From NCBI GenBank assembly GCA_019119555.1, contig DWWU01000003.1, positions 24,532 to 88,531 of the forward strand: a DNA stretch of 64,000 bases. Reading direction: 5' to 3'. Positions within the stretch are counted from its first letter, which is position 1. Each line of letters begins with the position of its first letter. Both the position numbers and the translations under genes were made by a program. Below are positions 45,690-55,063 of the stretch, piece by piece. Below the pieces are notes generated by a model. The model saw nothing but the letters and a program-made list of their open reading frames with translations. It ran no database searches and was not told where the DNA came from. This DNA comes from Candidatus Fusicatenibacter intestinigallinarum (GTDB lineage Bacteria; Bacillota; Clostridia; Lachnospirales; Lachnospiraceae).

Positions 45690-47944
45690 AGAATTTAAAG
45701 GAAATCATAAAGAAAGGCGCCGGCAGACTTCGGAGGCAGAAGCCGGAAAAGGTGAGAAAGGAGCTGAGTCCCGCCTGCGCGAAGGCGCTGAAAATCTGTA
45801 ATTTTCTGTCGCTGCCGCTTCAGGCGGTGGGATGCTGCCTTCTGTACTTTGTCATTGAAATGCTTTCCCGCCGATCGGCCGTACAGGCCTGGACGTTTAT
45901 GACGGAGAAGCCGCTGGTCTTTCTGTACAATGCATTTTTGATATTTACGACATTTCTGGTTGTTTACCTGTTTCGGAGAAGAATGCTGGTACGTCTGATT
46001 ATGACGTTTTTCTGGCTTCTGCTCGGTGTGATCAACTGCGTGATCCTGTCCAACAGGGTCACGCCGTTTACCGGGCCGGATCTGAAGAATCTCAGCGACG
46101 GCGCGACGGTGGTGACGAAATATATGTCCGGGGGCACGGTGGTTCTGGCTTTTTCGGCCATTGCCGTGGTGCTTCTGTTCCTGGTATGGTTCTGGTTTAA
46201 GGGGCCGAAGTACAGGGGAAAAATCCGCTGGTATGTGAACATTCCGGCGATTATCATCGGCGTGCTTCTGTTTGCCGGCGTCACGAATCTGGCGCTGGAA
46301 CGACGGGTGCTTTCCAGCTATTTTGTAAATATCGCGTTTGCCTATGAGGATTACGGTTATCCTTACTGTCTGGCGGTAACGTTGTTTGAGACGGGGATCA
46401 GCGAGCCCAACGGGTATTCCGAGGAGCTTGTGGATCAGATTGAGGAAAGCGAGGGAGAACCGGAGGAGAACGATTCGGTGATGCCGAACATCATTTTCCT
46501 TCAGCTGGAATCTTTCTTTGATCCCGCCACCGTGACGTATCTGAATCTGTCCGAAGATCCGATTCCCACGTTTCATCAGCTGATGGAAGAGTATTCCTCC
46601 GGATGGTACCGGGTTCCGGTGGTTGGAGCGGGGACCGCAAACACAGAGTTTGAGACGATCACGGGAATGAGCCTGCGCTATTTCGGGCCGGGCGAGTACC
46701 CGTACAAGTCGGTGCTGCAGGAGGAGACCTGTGAGAGCGCGCCGTATGTCCTGAAGGATCTGGGATATTCCACCCATGCGATTCATAACAACGAGGCCAA
46801 TTTCTATGCCAGAAGAACTGTCTTCTCAAGGCTTGGATTTGATACGTTTACCTCGGAAGAGTACATGCCGGATATTTCAGATACGACGCCCACCGGATGG
46901 GTCAAGGATTATATTCTGACGGATGAGATCATAAAGGCGCTGGATTCCACGCCGGATCAGCCGGATTACGTCTATACGATTTCCGTGCAGGGACACGGAG
47001 ATTATCAGAATGAGCCTGTGCTGGAAGACCCGAAGATTACGGTCACAGGAGCCGAGGACAAGGCGAAAAACAATTATGCATGGGAGTACTACGTCAATGA
47101 AATCAATGAGATGGATCAGTTTATCAAAGAGCTGACCGACCGCCTGGCGGAGTACGATGAGCCGACGGTGCTGGTGATGTACGGCGATCATCTTCCGACG
47201 ATGGATCTGGAGATGGAGGATCTGACCAACAAATACCTGTATCAGACTCAGTATGTGATCTGGGACAATATGGGGCTGGAGAAAAAGGATATGAATCTTT
47301 CTTCCTACCAGATTGCCGCAGAGGTGATGGACCGTGTGGGAATCCACGACGGAACGATCTTTCGCTACCACCAGACCAGAAAGAACACGAAAAATTATCA
47401 GGTGGACCTGGAGGTTCTGCAGTATGACCTGCTGTACGGAGAGAGGTATTCCTATGATCTGAACGGAGGAACTCCTTATAAGAGACTGCAGATGCAGCTG
47501 GGCGTCGTTCCGATCACGCTGACGGAAGCGAAAAATATAGGAAACAATACCTGGTATTTTTACGGAGAGAATTTTACCGCATCCAGCAGAGTGGAAGTAA
47601 ACGGGGAGATGATGAAGACGATCTTCCTGAACAACAGTACGCTGATGGTCAATGATCTGGAACTGCACGACGGAGACCAGGTGACGATTGCCCAGCAGAG
47701 CAACAGTTCGACGAAGAAGGTGCTGTCCCGCACCGATCCGTGGATCTGTCAGACCACCGTGACCCTGACTCCATCCGTCGAACCGGAAGCGGACGGAACG
47801 GAAACTCCGTCCACAGAGAATACGGCGGGAGCAGAGGCAACGGAAGCTCCGCCCGCGCAGGATGCGGCGGGAGCGAATGAAACGGAATCCCCGTCTGCGG
47901 AGAATGCGGCGGGAACAGACGGAACGGAGGCTTCCGGAACCTGA
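45686..47944 (+). CDS. LTA synthase-like sulfatase-fold membrane protein
   Basis: Protein of 752 residues. Five helices (residues 35-220) precede a sulfatase-type domain outside: [20 protein letters not shown] with the likely catalytic Thr, SVQGHGDY and VMYGDHLP. This is the layout of lipoteichoic acid synthases and related phosphoglycerol transferases. A beta-rich domain (about 590-680, [16 protein letters not shown]) and a repetitive acidic Thr/Ala/Glu tail follow, which standard LtaS lacks. ATGA coupling to valS. Whether it makes LTA or decorates another polymer is not certain. Confidence 0.85.
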   Translation: MKNLKEIIKKGAGRLRRQKPEKVRKELSPACAKALKICNFLSLPLQAVGCCLLYFVIEMLSRRSAVQAWTFMTEKPLVFLYNAFLIFTTFLVVYLFRRRMLVRLIMTFFWLLLGVINCVILSNRVTPFTGPDLKNLSDGATVVTKYMSGGTVVLAFSAIAVVLLFLVWFWFKGPKYRGKIRWYVNIPAIIIGVLLFAGVTNLALERRVLSSYFVNIAFAYEDYGYPYCLAVTLFETGISEPNGYSEELVDQIEESEGEPEENDSVMPNIIFLQLESFFDPATVTYLNLSEDPIPTFHQLMEEYSSGWYRVPVVGAGTANTEFETITGMSLRYFGPGEYPYKSVLQEETCESAPYVLKDLGYSTHAIHNNEANFYARRTVFSRLGFDTFTSEEYMPDISDTTPTGWVKDYILTDEIIKALDSTPDQPDYVYTISVQGHGDYQNEPVLEDPKITVTGAEDKAKNNYAWEYYVNEINEMDQFIKELTDRLAEYDEPTVLVMYGDHLPTMDLEMEDLTNKYLYQTQYVIWDNMGLEKKDMNLSSYQIAAEVMDRVGIHDGTIFRYHQTRKNTKNYQVDLEVLQYDLLYGERYSYDLNGGTPYKRLQMQLGVVPITLTEAKNIGNNTWYFYGENFTASSRVEVNGEMMKTIFLNNSTLMVNDLELHDGDQVTIAQQSNSSTKKVLSRTDPWICQTTVTLTPSVEPEADGTETPSTENTAGAEATEAPPAQDAAGANETESPSAENAAGTDGTEASGT
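47789..47944 (+). repeat. 42-bp tandem repeats in the tail of the LTA synthase-like gene
   Basis: Three full units (47789-47830, 47831-47872, 47873-47914) and a partial fourth encode variants of a 14-residue unit such as [14 protein letters not shown]. Whole-codon units could expand or shrink without a frameshift. Confidence 0.85.
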
Positions 47945-47995
47945 GACGCGCCCGAAAAAAATCATAATTTGCGCTCAAAATTTTCAATTTATCTA

Positions 47996-48125
47996 TGGAC
48001 ATATTCCACCACTATTATATAATGGTAAAGTGACGGGGCGGTCAGGATCCGTGTTCCGGCGGCTGTTCAGCCGGCCATGCGACTGTGTCCCGTGTAAATA
48101 CATTAGATAAGAGTGGTGGAATTTT
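47996..48125 (+). promoter_or_regulatory. folC promoter and structured leader
   Basis: TGGACA (47996-48001), 16 bp, TATAAT (48018-48023). The leader holds CGGCTG/CAGCCG hairpins. ATTCCACCACT (48003-48013) is an exact inverse of AGTGGTGGAAT (48112-48122), which contains the ribosome site of folC. No known folate riboswitch consensus is seen. Confidence 0.55.
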
Positions 48126-49490
48126 TTGAACTACGAGGAAGCGGCAGCTTATATTGAAGATATACCAAAGTTTACGGTCAAGCATCCGGTGGGGCATACC
48201 GGGAAACTGCTGGAATGCCTGGGAAATCCATCGCTGGACCGAAAGATTATCCATGTGGCAGGAACAAACGGAAAAGGGAGCGTATGCTCCTATCTGGAAT
48301 CGATGCTGCGCCTGGGCGGCAAACGTGTCGGGATGTTCACTTCCCCTCATCTGATCCGGATCAACGAGCGGTTTGTGGTCGACGGACAGGCGGTCAGCGA
48401 TGAAACCTTTCTCGCCGCCTTCGAAAAAGTGATGGAAACTGTGGGCAGGGTGGCTTCGGAGAACCGCGAGCATCCCAGCTATTTTGAGTTTCTGTTTCTG
48501 ATGGGCATGGTGATTTTCGAGGATGCGGATGTGGAATACATTATTCTGGAAACGGGGCTCGGAGGAAGGCTGGATGCCACGAATGTGACGCCGCGCCCTC
48601 TGGCCTGCACAATCACATCCATCAGCCGGGACCACACGGAATATCTCGGCGAGACAATCCCCGAGATTGCTGCGGAAAAGGCCGGGATTATCAAGCCGGG
48701 CGTTCCGGTGATCTATGATGGGCAGAACGGGGAGGCGGCAGAGGTGATCCGCCGGAGAGCAGAAGAGCTGGGAAGCCCGTATTTTGAGCTGCGCCCCTCC
48801 ATGTATCGGAGGGAGACCGTCAGTCGGGAAGGGATTTCCTTTGTGTTCGAGCCCGACAAAGGAGTGCCGGTGCGGCTGAAAATTCCGTATATTGCGGATT
48901 ATCAGATGATGAATGCCAGCCTGGCGTATTTTACGATGGAGTGTCTGAAGGACGTCCATGGAATCCCGGAAGAGATTCTGGTGCGGGGAATCGAAGAGGC
49001 GCACTGGCCCTGCCGTATGGAGACCGTGCTGCCGGGAGTGATTATCGACGGCGCCCATAATGAGGACGGTATCGCTCAGTTTATACGGACGGCGGCGCAT
49101 TTTGCGGAGGAACAGGAGATTACGATTCTGTTTTCGGCAGTGAGAGATAAAAAGTATGAGGAGATGATCCATGAGATCTGCGAGGGAATCCGGCCGGCGC
49201 GAGTGGTCGCCACGCAGATCGGAGGAAGCCGCGAAGTGCCTGCACAGGTGCTGGCGGAGGATTTCCGGAAGGCAGGATGCCGGGAAGTATACGCGCAGGC
49301 GGATGTGGCCGGGGCATTTGAACAGGCATATGAGATGAAAGGGGATGGGATGCTGTTCTGTGTAGGTTCGCTGTATCTGGCCGGAGAGCTGAAAGACTAT
49401 ATCGGCAGAAGACAGCGCGGGCCGGGTGCGAGTGGAAGAGCAAAGGAGGAAAAACATGCTCAATTACGAGGAAGAACTGAAGAAATTTAA
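48126..49490 (+). CDS. folC: Folylpolyglutamate synthase / dihydrofolate synthase
   Basis: Enzyme of 454 residues that adds glutamates to folates. The P-loop is VAGTNGKGSVCSYLES, with FTSPHLIRINER and LETGLGGRLDATN as further Mur-ligase-like blocks, and IIDGAHNEDGI. The start is TTG 48126, 7 bases after GGTGG; no ATG fits. The last 35 bp overlap the next gene in another frame. With fhs it is the second one-carbon gene of the window. Confidence 0.94.
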   Translation: MNYEEAAAYIEDIPKFTVKHPVGHTGKLLECLGNPSLDRKIIHVAGTNGKGSVCSYLESMLRLGGKRVGMFTSPHLIRINERFVVDGQAVSDETFLAAFEKVMETVGRVASENREHPSYFEFLFLMGMVIFEDADVEYIILETGLGGRLDATNVTPRPLACTITSISRDHTEYLGETIPEIAAEKAGIIKPGVPVIYDGQNGEAAEVIRRRAEELGSPYFELRPSMYRRETVSREGISFVFEPDKGVPVRLKIPYIADYQMMNASLAYFTMECLKDVHGIPEEILVRGIEEAHWPCRMETVLPGVIIDGAHNEDGIAQFIRTAAHFAEEQEITILFSAVRDKKYEEMIHEICEGIRPARVVATQIGGSREVPAQVLAEDFRKAGCREVYAQADVAGAFEQAYEMKGDGMLFCVGSLYLAGELKDYIGRRQRGPGASGRAKEEKHAQLRGRTEEI

Positions 49491-49608
49491 GCCATGTCTC
49501 GATGTGGACGAGGTGGAGAATGCCATCTACAGCCGCGATCTGACAGATGTCATAGATATCCTGAAGGAAATGATGAAAACCGAGCAGGAAGCAGAGAAGG
49601 AAGAGTAA
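49456..49608 (+). CDS. Small acidic protein of unknown function
   Basis: Protein of 50 residues, predicted helical and acidic at the end (MKTEQEAEKEE). AAAGGAGG lies at the right distance before ATG 49456, inside the end of folC. Translational coupling with folC and the next gene is likely. I know of no named family. Confidence 0.65.
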   Translation: MLNYEEELKKFKPCLDVDEVENAIYSRDLTDVIDILKEMMKTEQEAEKEE

Positions 49609-49617
49609 GGTGTGCCG

Positions 49618-51111
49618 ATGAATTGTATGAATTGTAAGGCGGCAGTCGATCAGGGACTGGAGTTCTGTCCGCACTGCGGATTTGATCTGAGGGTACAGCG
49701 GAAATGCATGTCGCTCTCCAATATGTATTATAATCAGGGGCTGGACAAGGCGCAGATCCGCGATCTGTCCGGGGCCATCGACATGCTGCGCAGAAGTCTT
49801 AAATTTAACAAGCTGAATATTCCGGCACGTAATCTTCTGGGACTGGTCTACTTTGAGACTGGCGAAGCCGTGTCCGCTCTGAGCGAATGGATCATCAGCA
49901 AGAATATTATGCCGGAGAACAACATTGCCTCCGAATACATCGCAAAGCTTCAGGCGGAGCCGGCGAAACTGGACATGATCAACCAGACGATCAAGAAATA
50001 CAACGCCGCGCTGAAGTGTTGCCGGGAGAACAATGAGGATGTGGCGGCGATTCAGCTGAAAAAGATTCTGAGCCAGAATCCCAAGCTGATTAAAGGCTAT
50101 CATCTGCTGGCGCTGATTTATATCAAACGCGAAGAATACGAGCGTGCCAGAAAAATTCTGAAAAAAGCGGCCAGAATCGACAAGACCAATTCAACGACGC
50201 TGCGTTTCCTCAAGGAAGTGGATCAGCAGACGGGAACCCAGACTTCTCTGGAGCCGCGGAGGTTCGGACGCCGGGGAAAAGCGGAGGAGAAGGAGGAAAA
50301 GATTACGTCGGACCGGCTGGCAGCCAACGATGTGGTGATACAGCCGCCGACCTTCCGGGAAAGTTCCTATATGGCGACGATTCTGAATATCTGTCTGGGC
50401 CTTGTCCTCGGCGGGCTGGTGGTGTGGTTCCTGATTGGCCCGGGGCATGAGCAGGAGATCAACCGGGCTGCGGATGAGAAAATTATCGAATACAGCGCGA
50501 CGATGGCGAACCAGGAGGCGCAGATTACCGAGCTGCAGAGCCAGGTGGATGCACTGAACGAGACGTCGGCGTCCGCCCAGCAGCAGCTGGACGCGTCCAG
50601 TCAGAAAAACAGCAGCTACGAGAATCTCCTCAAGGCAGTGGACGCCTATCAGCAGGGAAACACCTCGCAGACCTCCAACGCACTGATGGAGGTGGATACA
50701 GACCAGCTGTCCGTGGACGCCAAGGCAGTATATGACGAGATTTATACCAATATTCAGGATTCCATGTTTGCGGAACTGAAGGAGGAAGGTGTGGATGCGT
50801 TTGAAAATGCGGAATACACAACGGCGGTCGACCGGCTGACAAAGGCAAAGGAGATCAACGGAGAGGATTACGTGGTTCTGAACCGGCTCGCCCATGCCTA
50901 CCGGCAGCTTGGACAGACAGACAATGCCATTGCGGCGTTCCAGGAGATTATCAATACCTTCCCGGGAACAGACCAGGCCACAAGGGCGGCAAATTCCATC
51001 GAACAGCTGGGCGGCACGCCCCAGGATCCGCAGGATACTTCCGACGATGAATCGGATACGGCTGACAGCGACAATCCGGATACGGCCGATGAATCGGACA
51101 GCGGCGACTGA
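49618..51111 (+). CDS. Zinc-ribbon TPR membrane protein
   Basis: Protein of 497 residues. It begins with a zinc ribbon (CMNC and CPHC), then TPR-like helices (about 35-210), one membrane helix (about 255-277, NICLGLVLGGLVVWFLIGP), a Gln-rich coiled coil (about 290-330), further TPR repeats (about 340-455) and an Asp/Ser-rich tail. The arrangement suggests an inside zinc/TPR part and an outside TPR part joined by one helix: a scaffold, perhaps for envelope or sporulation proteins. No family name is assured. Third gene of the folC operon; spoIIA follows after a terminator. Confidence 0.75.
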   Translation: MNCMNCKAAVDQGLEFCPHCGFDLRVQRKCMSLSNMYYNQGLDKAQIRDLSGAIDMLRRSLKFNKLNIPARNLLGLVYFETGEAVSALSEWIISKNIMPENNIASEYIAKLQAEPAKLDMINQTIKKYNAALKCCRENNEDVAAIQLKKILSQNPKLIKGYHLLALIYIKREEYERARKILKKAARIDKTNSTTLRFLKEVDQQTGTQTSLEPRRFGRRGKAEEKEEKITSDRLAANDVVIQPPTFRESSYMATILNICLGLVLGGLVVWFLIGPGHEQEINRAADEKIIEYSATMANQEAQITELQSQVDALNETSASAQQQLDASSQKNSSYENLLKAVDAYQQGNTSQTSNALMEVDTDQLSVDAKAVYDEIYTNIQDSMFAELKEEGVDAFENAEYTTAVDRLTKAKEINGEDYVVLNRLAHAYRQLGQTDNAIAAFQEIINTFPGTDQATRAANSIEQLGGTPQDPQDTSDDESDTADSDNPDTADESDSGD

Positions 51112-51193
51112 GAGCATGGCGCCTGCGGACATCCGGTTCATGGCGAAGCAAATTTCCAGGGAAATAAAGAACATACGGAGAGAAACCTCGGAG

Positions 51194-51236
51194 GCGGGGA
51201 TATACGAAGGAAAAAAGTTCGTATATCCCCGCTTTT
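51194..51236 (+). terminator. Terminator before the spoIIA operon
   Basis: A perfect 15-bp stem, GCGGGGATATACGAA (51194-51208) with TTCGTATATCCCCGC (51218-51232), then TTTT. Confidence 0.85.
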
Positions 51237-51288
51237 CATATAAGGGGAAAGAATCGCGCGGGGAGCGCGTCAGGAGGAGGAGAATAAT

Positions 51289-51621
51289 ATGGATCAAGGG
51301 GAATTTTTTCAGGTAAAAGGAAGCATACTGACGATAAAGGTACCGGCGGAGCTGGACCATCACCTTGCGGAAGAAATCCGCAGGCAGGCGGAGGTGATCC
51401 AGAACGAACATAACATCCGACAGATCGATTTTGATTTCGGACAAACGACTTTTATGGACAGTTCCGGAATCGGGCTTGTCATGGGACGTTTTCGGGAGAT
51501 TCAGCTGACGGGCGGGACGGTGCGCGCACTCCATGCCAATGAGCGGGTCCGGAAAATTCTGAAAATCTCCGGCGTCTCGAGAGTCATCGAAGTGGTGCCG
51601 GAAAAAACATGGAAGATCTGA
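51289..51621 (+). CDS. spoIIAA: Anti-sigma F factor antagonist
   Basis: STAS-domain protein of 110 residues. When unphosphorylated in the forespore it binds SpoIIAB and frees sigma F. The phosphorylated serine lies in FMDSSGIGLVMGR (residues 58-59). GAGGAGG precedes the ATG. First gene of the spoIIA operon; I could not identify a sigma H promoter with confidence. Confidence 0.95.
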   Translation: MDQGEFFQVKGSILTIKVPAELDHHLAEEIRRQAEVIQNEHNIRQIDFDFGQTTFMDSSGIGLVMGRFREIQLTGGTVRALHANERVRKILKISGVSRVIEVVPEKTWKI

Positions 51622-51637
51622 GGGAAAGGAGAAATTT

Positions 51638-52084
51638 ATGGAACAGACGAACGAGATGATGATGGAATTTGACAGCCGCTCCTGCAATGAAAGCTTTGCC
51701 AGAGTGGCGGTGGCAGCTTTTATGACGCAGCTGAATCCCACGTTGGAGGAAGTGGCGGATGTAAAAACAGCGGTGTCTGAGGCGATCACCAATGCGATTA
51801 TTCACGCTTATGACAATCAGGTACATAAGATCCGGCTGGAATGCCGACTGGAAGGAAAAACCATCGAGATTGCCGTGACGGACTTTGGCAAAGGGATTCC
51901 GGATATTCCAAAGGCAATGGAGCCATTGTTCACAACCCGGCCGGAGCTGGAACGTTCCGGCATGGGATTTGCATTTATGGAGGCATTTATGGATGAACTG
52001 TCCGTAGAATCCCGGGTGGGGCAGGGGACAGTCGTCCGGATGAAGAAGACGGTGGGAAGCCGGTCAGTCTTTGAGGATGACTGA
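51638..52084 (+). CDS. spoIIAB: Anti-sigma F factor / SpoIIAA kinase
   Basis: GHKL-type protein of 148 residues that holds sigma F inactive and phosphorylates SpoIIAA. ATP-binding blocks are EAITNAIIHAYDN, VTDFGKGIPDI and RSGMGFAFMEAFMD. It is 16 bp after spoIIAA. It ends 61 bp before the sigF start. Confidence 0.96.
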   Translation: MEQTNEMMMEFDSRSCNESFARVAVAAFMTQLNPTLEEVADVKTAVSEAITNAIIHAYDNQVHKIRLECRLEGKTIEIAVTDFGKGIPDIPKAMEPLFTTRPELERSGMGFAFMEAFMDELSVESRVGQGTVVRMKKTVGSRSVFEDD

Positions 52085-52145
52085 TCCGGAAATGCGCAGA
52101 TCTGGCGAAACGGTTGCCGGAAAACAGCAGGAGAAAGGAGGTACT

Positions 52146-52871
52146 ATGGAACATACGCTTGACCTGCTTCGAAGAGCACACGAAGGGGATAAAGCGGCGA
52201 GAGACACACTGGTAGAGGAAAATATGGGGCTGATCTGGAGCATTGTCCGCCGTTTCACGGGAAGGGGCGTGGAGGCGGAGGATCTGTTCCAGATCGGAAG
52301 TATCGGTCTGCTGAAGGCGATCGATAAATTTGACACAGGGTACGAAGTACAGTTCTCCACCTATGCGGTGCCTATGATCACTGGGGAGATCAAACGGTTT
52401 CTGCGGGACGACGGGATGGTGAAGGTCAGCCGTCCGCTGAAGGAGCTGTCCTGGAAAGCCTATGCCATCCGGGAACGGCTGGAGCGGGAGCTGGGCAGGG
52501 AACCGTCTCTGGCAATGATTGCCGGCGAGCTTGAGGTGACCATGGAAGAGCTTGTGATGGCTCTGGATTCCGGCGCGGAGGTGGAGTCCCTGCAGAAAAC
52601 AATTTATCAGGGAGACGGCAGCGATATTTCCCTGGAGGACCGTCTGGAAGAGAAATCCTGCGCCCAGGACCGGCTTCTGGACCGGCTTTTGCTTGAGGAG
52701 ACGCTGGACAAGCTGGAGGCGAGAGAACGGCAGATTATTTATCTTAGATATTTTGAGGACAAGACGCAGACGGAGATTGCGAGAGAGCTGGGAATCTCGC
52801 AGGTGCAGGTGTCGAGGATGGAGAAGAAAATCCTGGGCATTATGAGAGGAAAAATTCTGGGGGAAAATTGA
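52146..52871 (+). CDS. sigF: RNA polymerase sigma factor SigF
   Basis: Forespore-specific sigma factor of 241 residues. Region 2 contains AEDLFQIGSIGLLKAIDKFD (in part) and FSTYAVPMITGEIKRFLRD; region 4 contains the helix-turn-helix TQTEIARELGISQVQVSRME. AAAGGAGG precedes ATG 52146. Also called spoIIAC. It would read the spoVA-region and other forespore promoters. Confidence 0.96.
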   Translation: MEHTLDLLRRAHEGDKAARDTLVEENMGLIWSIVRRFTGRGVEAEDLFQIGSIGLLKAIDKFDTGYEVQFSTYAVPMITGEIKRFLRDDGMVKVSRPLKELSWKAYAIRERLERELGREPSLAMIAGELEVTMEELVMALDSGAEVESLQKTIYQGDGSDISLEDRLEEKSCAQDRLLDRLLLEETLDKLEARERQIIYLRYFEDKTQTEIARELGISQVQVSRMEKKILGIMRGKILGEN

Positions 52872-52973
52872 CTGGGAAAATGGGCGCGGAGATGGTATGA
52901 TAGGGGGAGGAAATTGACTGCCGGCGGCAGGTCTGAGTATCCGGCCGGATGAGGCAGAAGCAGGAGGAAATCT

Positions 52974-53924
52974 ATGGATACGGAAATTTTACAAAAGCTG
53001 AAGTCGAATATTCAGAAGGTGATGATCGGAAATGAGGAAACGCTGACGATGGTGCTGACGGCCCTGACGGCGGGAGGCCATGTGCTGCTGGAGGATGTGC
53101 CGGGGACGGGAAAGACGGTGATGGCAAAATCGCTGGCCCGGTCCGTGTCGGCGAAGTTCGGACGGGTGCAGTTTACGCCGGATCTTCTGCCGTCGGACGT
53201 CACCGGACTGAATTATTTTGACGCGAAGTCCGGAGAGTTTGTGTTCAGCGAAGGACCGGTTTTCTGCAATATTCTTCTGGCGGACGAGATCAACCGGGCG
53301 ACGCCGAAGACACAGAGCAGTCTTCTGGAATGTATGGCGGAGCGTCAGGTGACGGTGGACGGCGTGACCAGAACGCTGGAGGAGCCGTTCCTGGTGATTG
53401 CGACCCAGAATCCACTGGAGACGCTGGGAACGTTTCCTCTGCCCGAGGCGCAGATGGATCGTTTTCTGATGCGCCTTTCCATGGAGGAACTGTCGCCGGA
53501 GAAGGAGATGGAACTGGTGCAGCGCTTTATCCATGACGAGCCGCTGGAGGAGCTTGGTTCCGTCTGCAGGAAGGAGGTCCTGGCAGAGCTGCAGAGACAG
53601 TGCCGGGAGGTGTACGTGCACAGGGAACTGATGGAGTATCTGGTGGCTGTGGCACAGGCGACAAGGAAGCATGCGCGGATTGAAAACGGAGTCAGTCCGA
53701 GAGGAACGCTGGCTTATCTCCGGGCTTCTCAGGCTTATGCGATGGTGCAGGGAAGAGAGTACGTTGTGCCGGAGGATATGAAGGCGGTGGCGGTTCCGGT
53801 CCTGGCGCACAGGATCAGCCTGAAGAGCGGTATGTCGGAGAACCGCGCCGCAAAGCAGGCGATTCTTGATGTGCTGGAGCAGGTTCCCGTACCGACAGAG
53901 GACTGGAAGAGGAGCGCTCTATGA
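52974..53924 (+). CDS. MoxR-family AAA+ ATPase
   Basis: ATPase of 316 residues. Walker A is EDVPGTGKTVMAK, Walker B is ILLADEINRA, and ATQNPLETLGTFPLPEAQMDRF is the MoxR hallmark (quoted to 20 plus). Members act as chaperones that assemble or activate envelope proteins. It is followed, with 4-bp overlap, by a DUF58 gene, the standard MoxR-DUF58 pair (yeaC-yeaD order). Confidence 0.93.
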   Translation: MDTEILQKLKSNIQKVMIGNEETLTMVLTALTAGGHVLLEDVPGTGKTVMAKSLARSVSAKFGRVQFTPDLLPSDVTGLNYFDAKSGEFVFSEGPVFCNILLADEINRATPKTQSSLLECMAERQVTVDGVTRTLEEPFLVIATQNPLETLGTFPLPEAQMDRFLMRLSMEELSPEKEMELVQRFIHDEPLEELGSVCRKEVLAELQRQCREVYVHRELMEYLVAVAQATRKHARIENGVSPRGTLAYLRASQAYAMVQGREYVVPEDMKAVAVPVLAHRISLKSGMSENRAAKQAILDVLEQVPVPTEDWKRSAL

Positions 53925-55063
53925 TCGCGCTGCTGTTTGCCGGTCTCCTGGCCGCCTGGCTGTGCTGGCGGACGGTATATGCCACATACTGGAAAGCGAA
54001 GCTGAGTGTGAAAGCGGAGTTTACCGATCCGTGGGTTTATGAAGGGGAGACCTCCTGTCTGCGGGAGGAGATTGTAAACGACAAGATTCTTCCGGTGCCT
54101 GCCCTGGAGGTGCGCCTGGCTATGAGCAGGAACCTTGAATTTTCCAGCGACGCTCAGGCCAATACCAGTGTGACGGATCAGAGTTACAAGAGAGATATTT
54201 TCTCCCTTCTGACCCGCCAGCGGATTGTCCGGCGGCTGCCGTTTGTCTGCCGGCGGAGAGGATACTACGAGATTACCAACGCGGGGCTTGTGGGGACGGA
54301 CCTGTTGTCCGGGCATGTGTACCTCGACGAGCGGAAACAGAATACCTCCATGTATGTGTACCCGGCGCAGATCGATACCCGGAAGATCGCGCCGGTCTGT
54401 CAGGCGATCAGCGGTATGGTTCTGACCCAGAACCGCATCTATCCGGATCCTTTTGAGTTTTCCGGAATCCGGGATTATGAGCGGACGGACCCGATGAAAC
54501 AGATTAACTGGAAGGCCTCCGCAAGCGCGGGGCACCTGGTTGTCAATCAGCATGATTCCACGACGTCCGCCGAGGTGACGGTTTTTCTGGACGTGGAGGA
54601 TACGGCGATTCTGAAGTATGAGCTTCTCGTGGAGGAATCGATCCGGATCGCTTCTTCCCTGTGCGCCCGGCTGGCAAAGGCAAAGATGGACACCGGGGTG
54701 ATCAGCAACGGAAGAGATGAGGAAACGGGAGAACTGTTGAATTACCGGCTGCCTGCCGGGGCCGCCCGGATGCAGATCCTCAATCAGAAGCTGGCGCGGA
54801 TGAGCATCGGGGAGAGGGAGACACCGCCGATGGATGAGATTTTCCGCAGGGAGAAAGCCTCGGCCGGAAGCGGACGCACCTGTGTCATGATCTCAAAGAA
54901 CCGGACGCCGGAACTGGAAAAGGAGCTGGTCAAAGCGGTGAGAGAAGGAGTTGGAGTTCTGTGGATTCTGCCGGTTCGTCCCGGCGCCGTGAGCCGGGAA
55001 GCGGAATTTCCCAGAGGATTGAACGTGCTTCTGTGGGAAGCGGGAAGCGGAAAGGCGGTGTGA
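53921..55063 (+). CDS. DUF58 domain protein
   Basis: Protein of 380 residues. A membrane helix at residues 2-17 is followed by a beta-rich region, then the DUF58 core with FSGIRDYERTDPMKQINWKASA (in part), a von Willebrand A-like segment. It is the usual partner of MoxR. The ATG overlaps the MoxR stop (ATGA), and the stop overlaps the next GTG, so all three genes are coupled. Confidence 0.9.
   Translation: MIALLFAGLLAAWLCWRTVYATYWKAKLSVKAEFTDPWVYEGETSCLREEIVNDKILPVPALEVRLAMSRNLEFSSDAQANTSVTDQSYKRDIFSLLTRQRIVRRLPFVCRRRGYYEITNAGLVGTDLLSGHVYLDERKQNTSMYVYPAQIDTRKIAPVCQAISGMVLTQNRIYPDPFEFSGIRDYERTDPMKQINWKASASAGHLVVNQHDSTTSAEVTVFLDVEDTAILKYELLVEESIRIASSLCARLAKAKMDTGVISNGRDEETGELLNYRLPAGAARMQILNQKLARMSIGERETPPMDEIFRREKASAGSGRTCVMISKNRTPELEKELVKAVREGVGVLWILPVRPGAVSREAEFPRGLNVLLWEAGSGKAV

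Noticed and set aside
48024-48125. A THF riboswitch before folC
   Set aside because: The leader is structured, but I do not see the conserved THF-I or THF-II sequence blocks.
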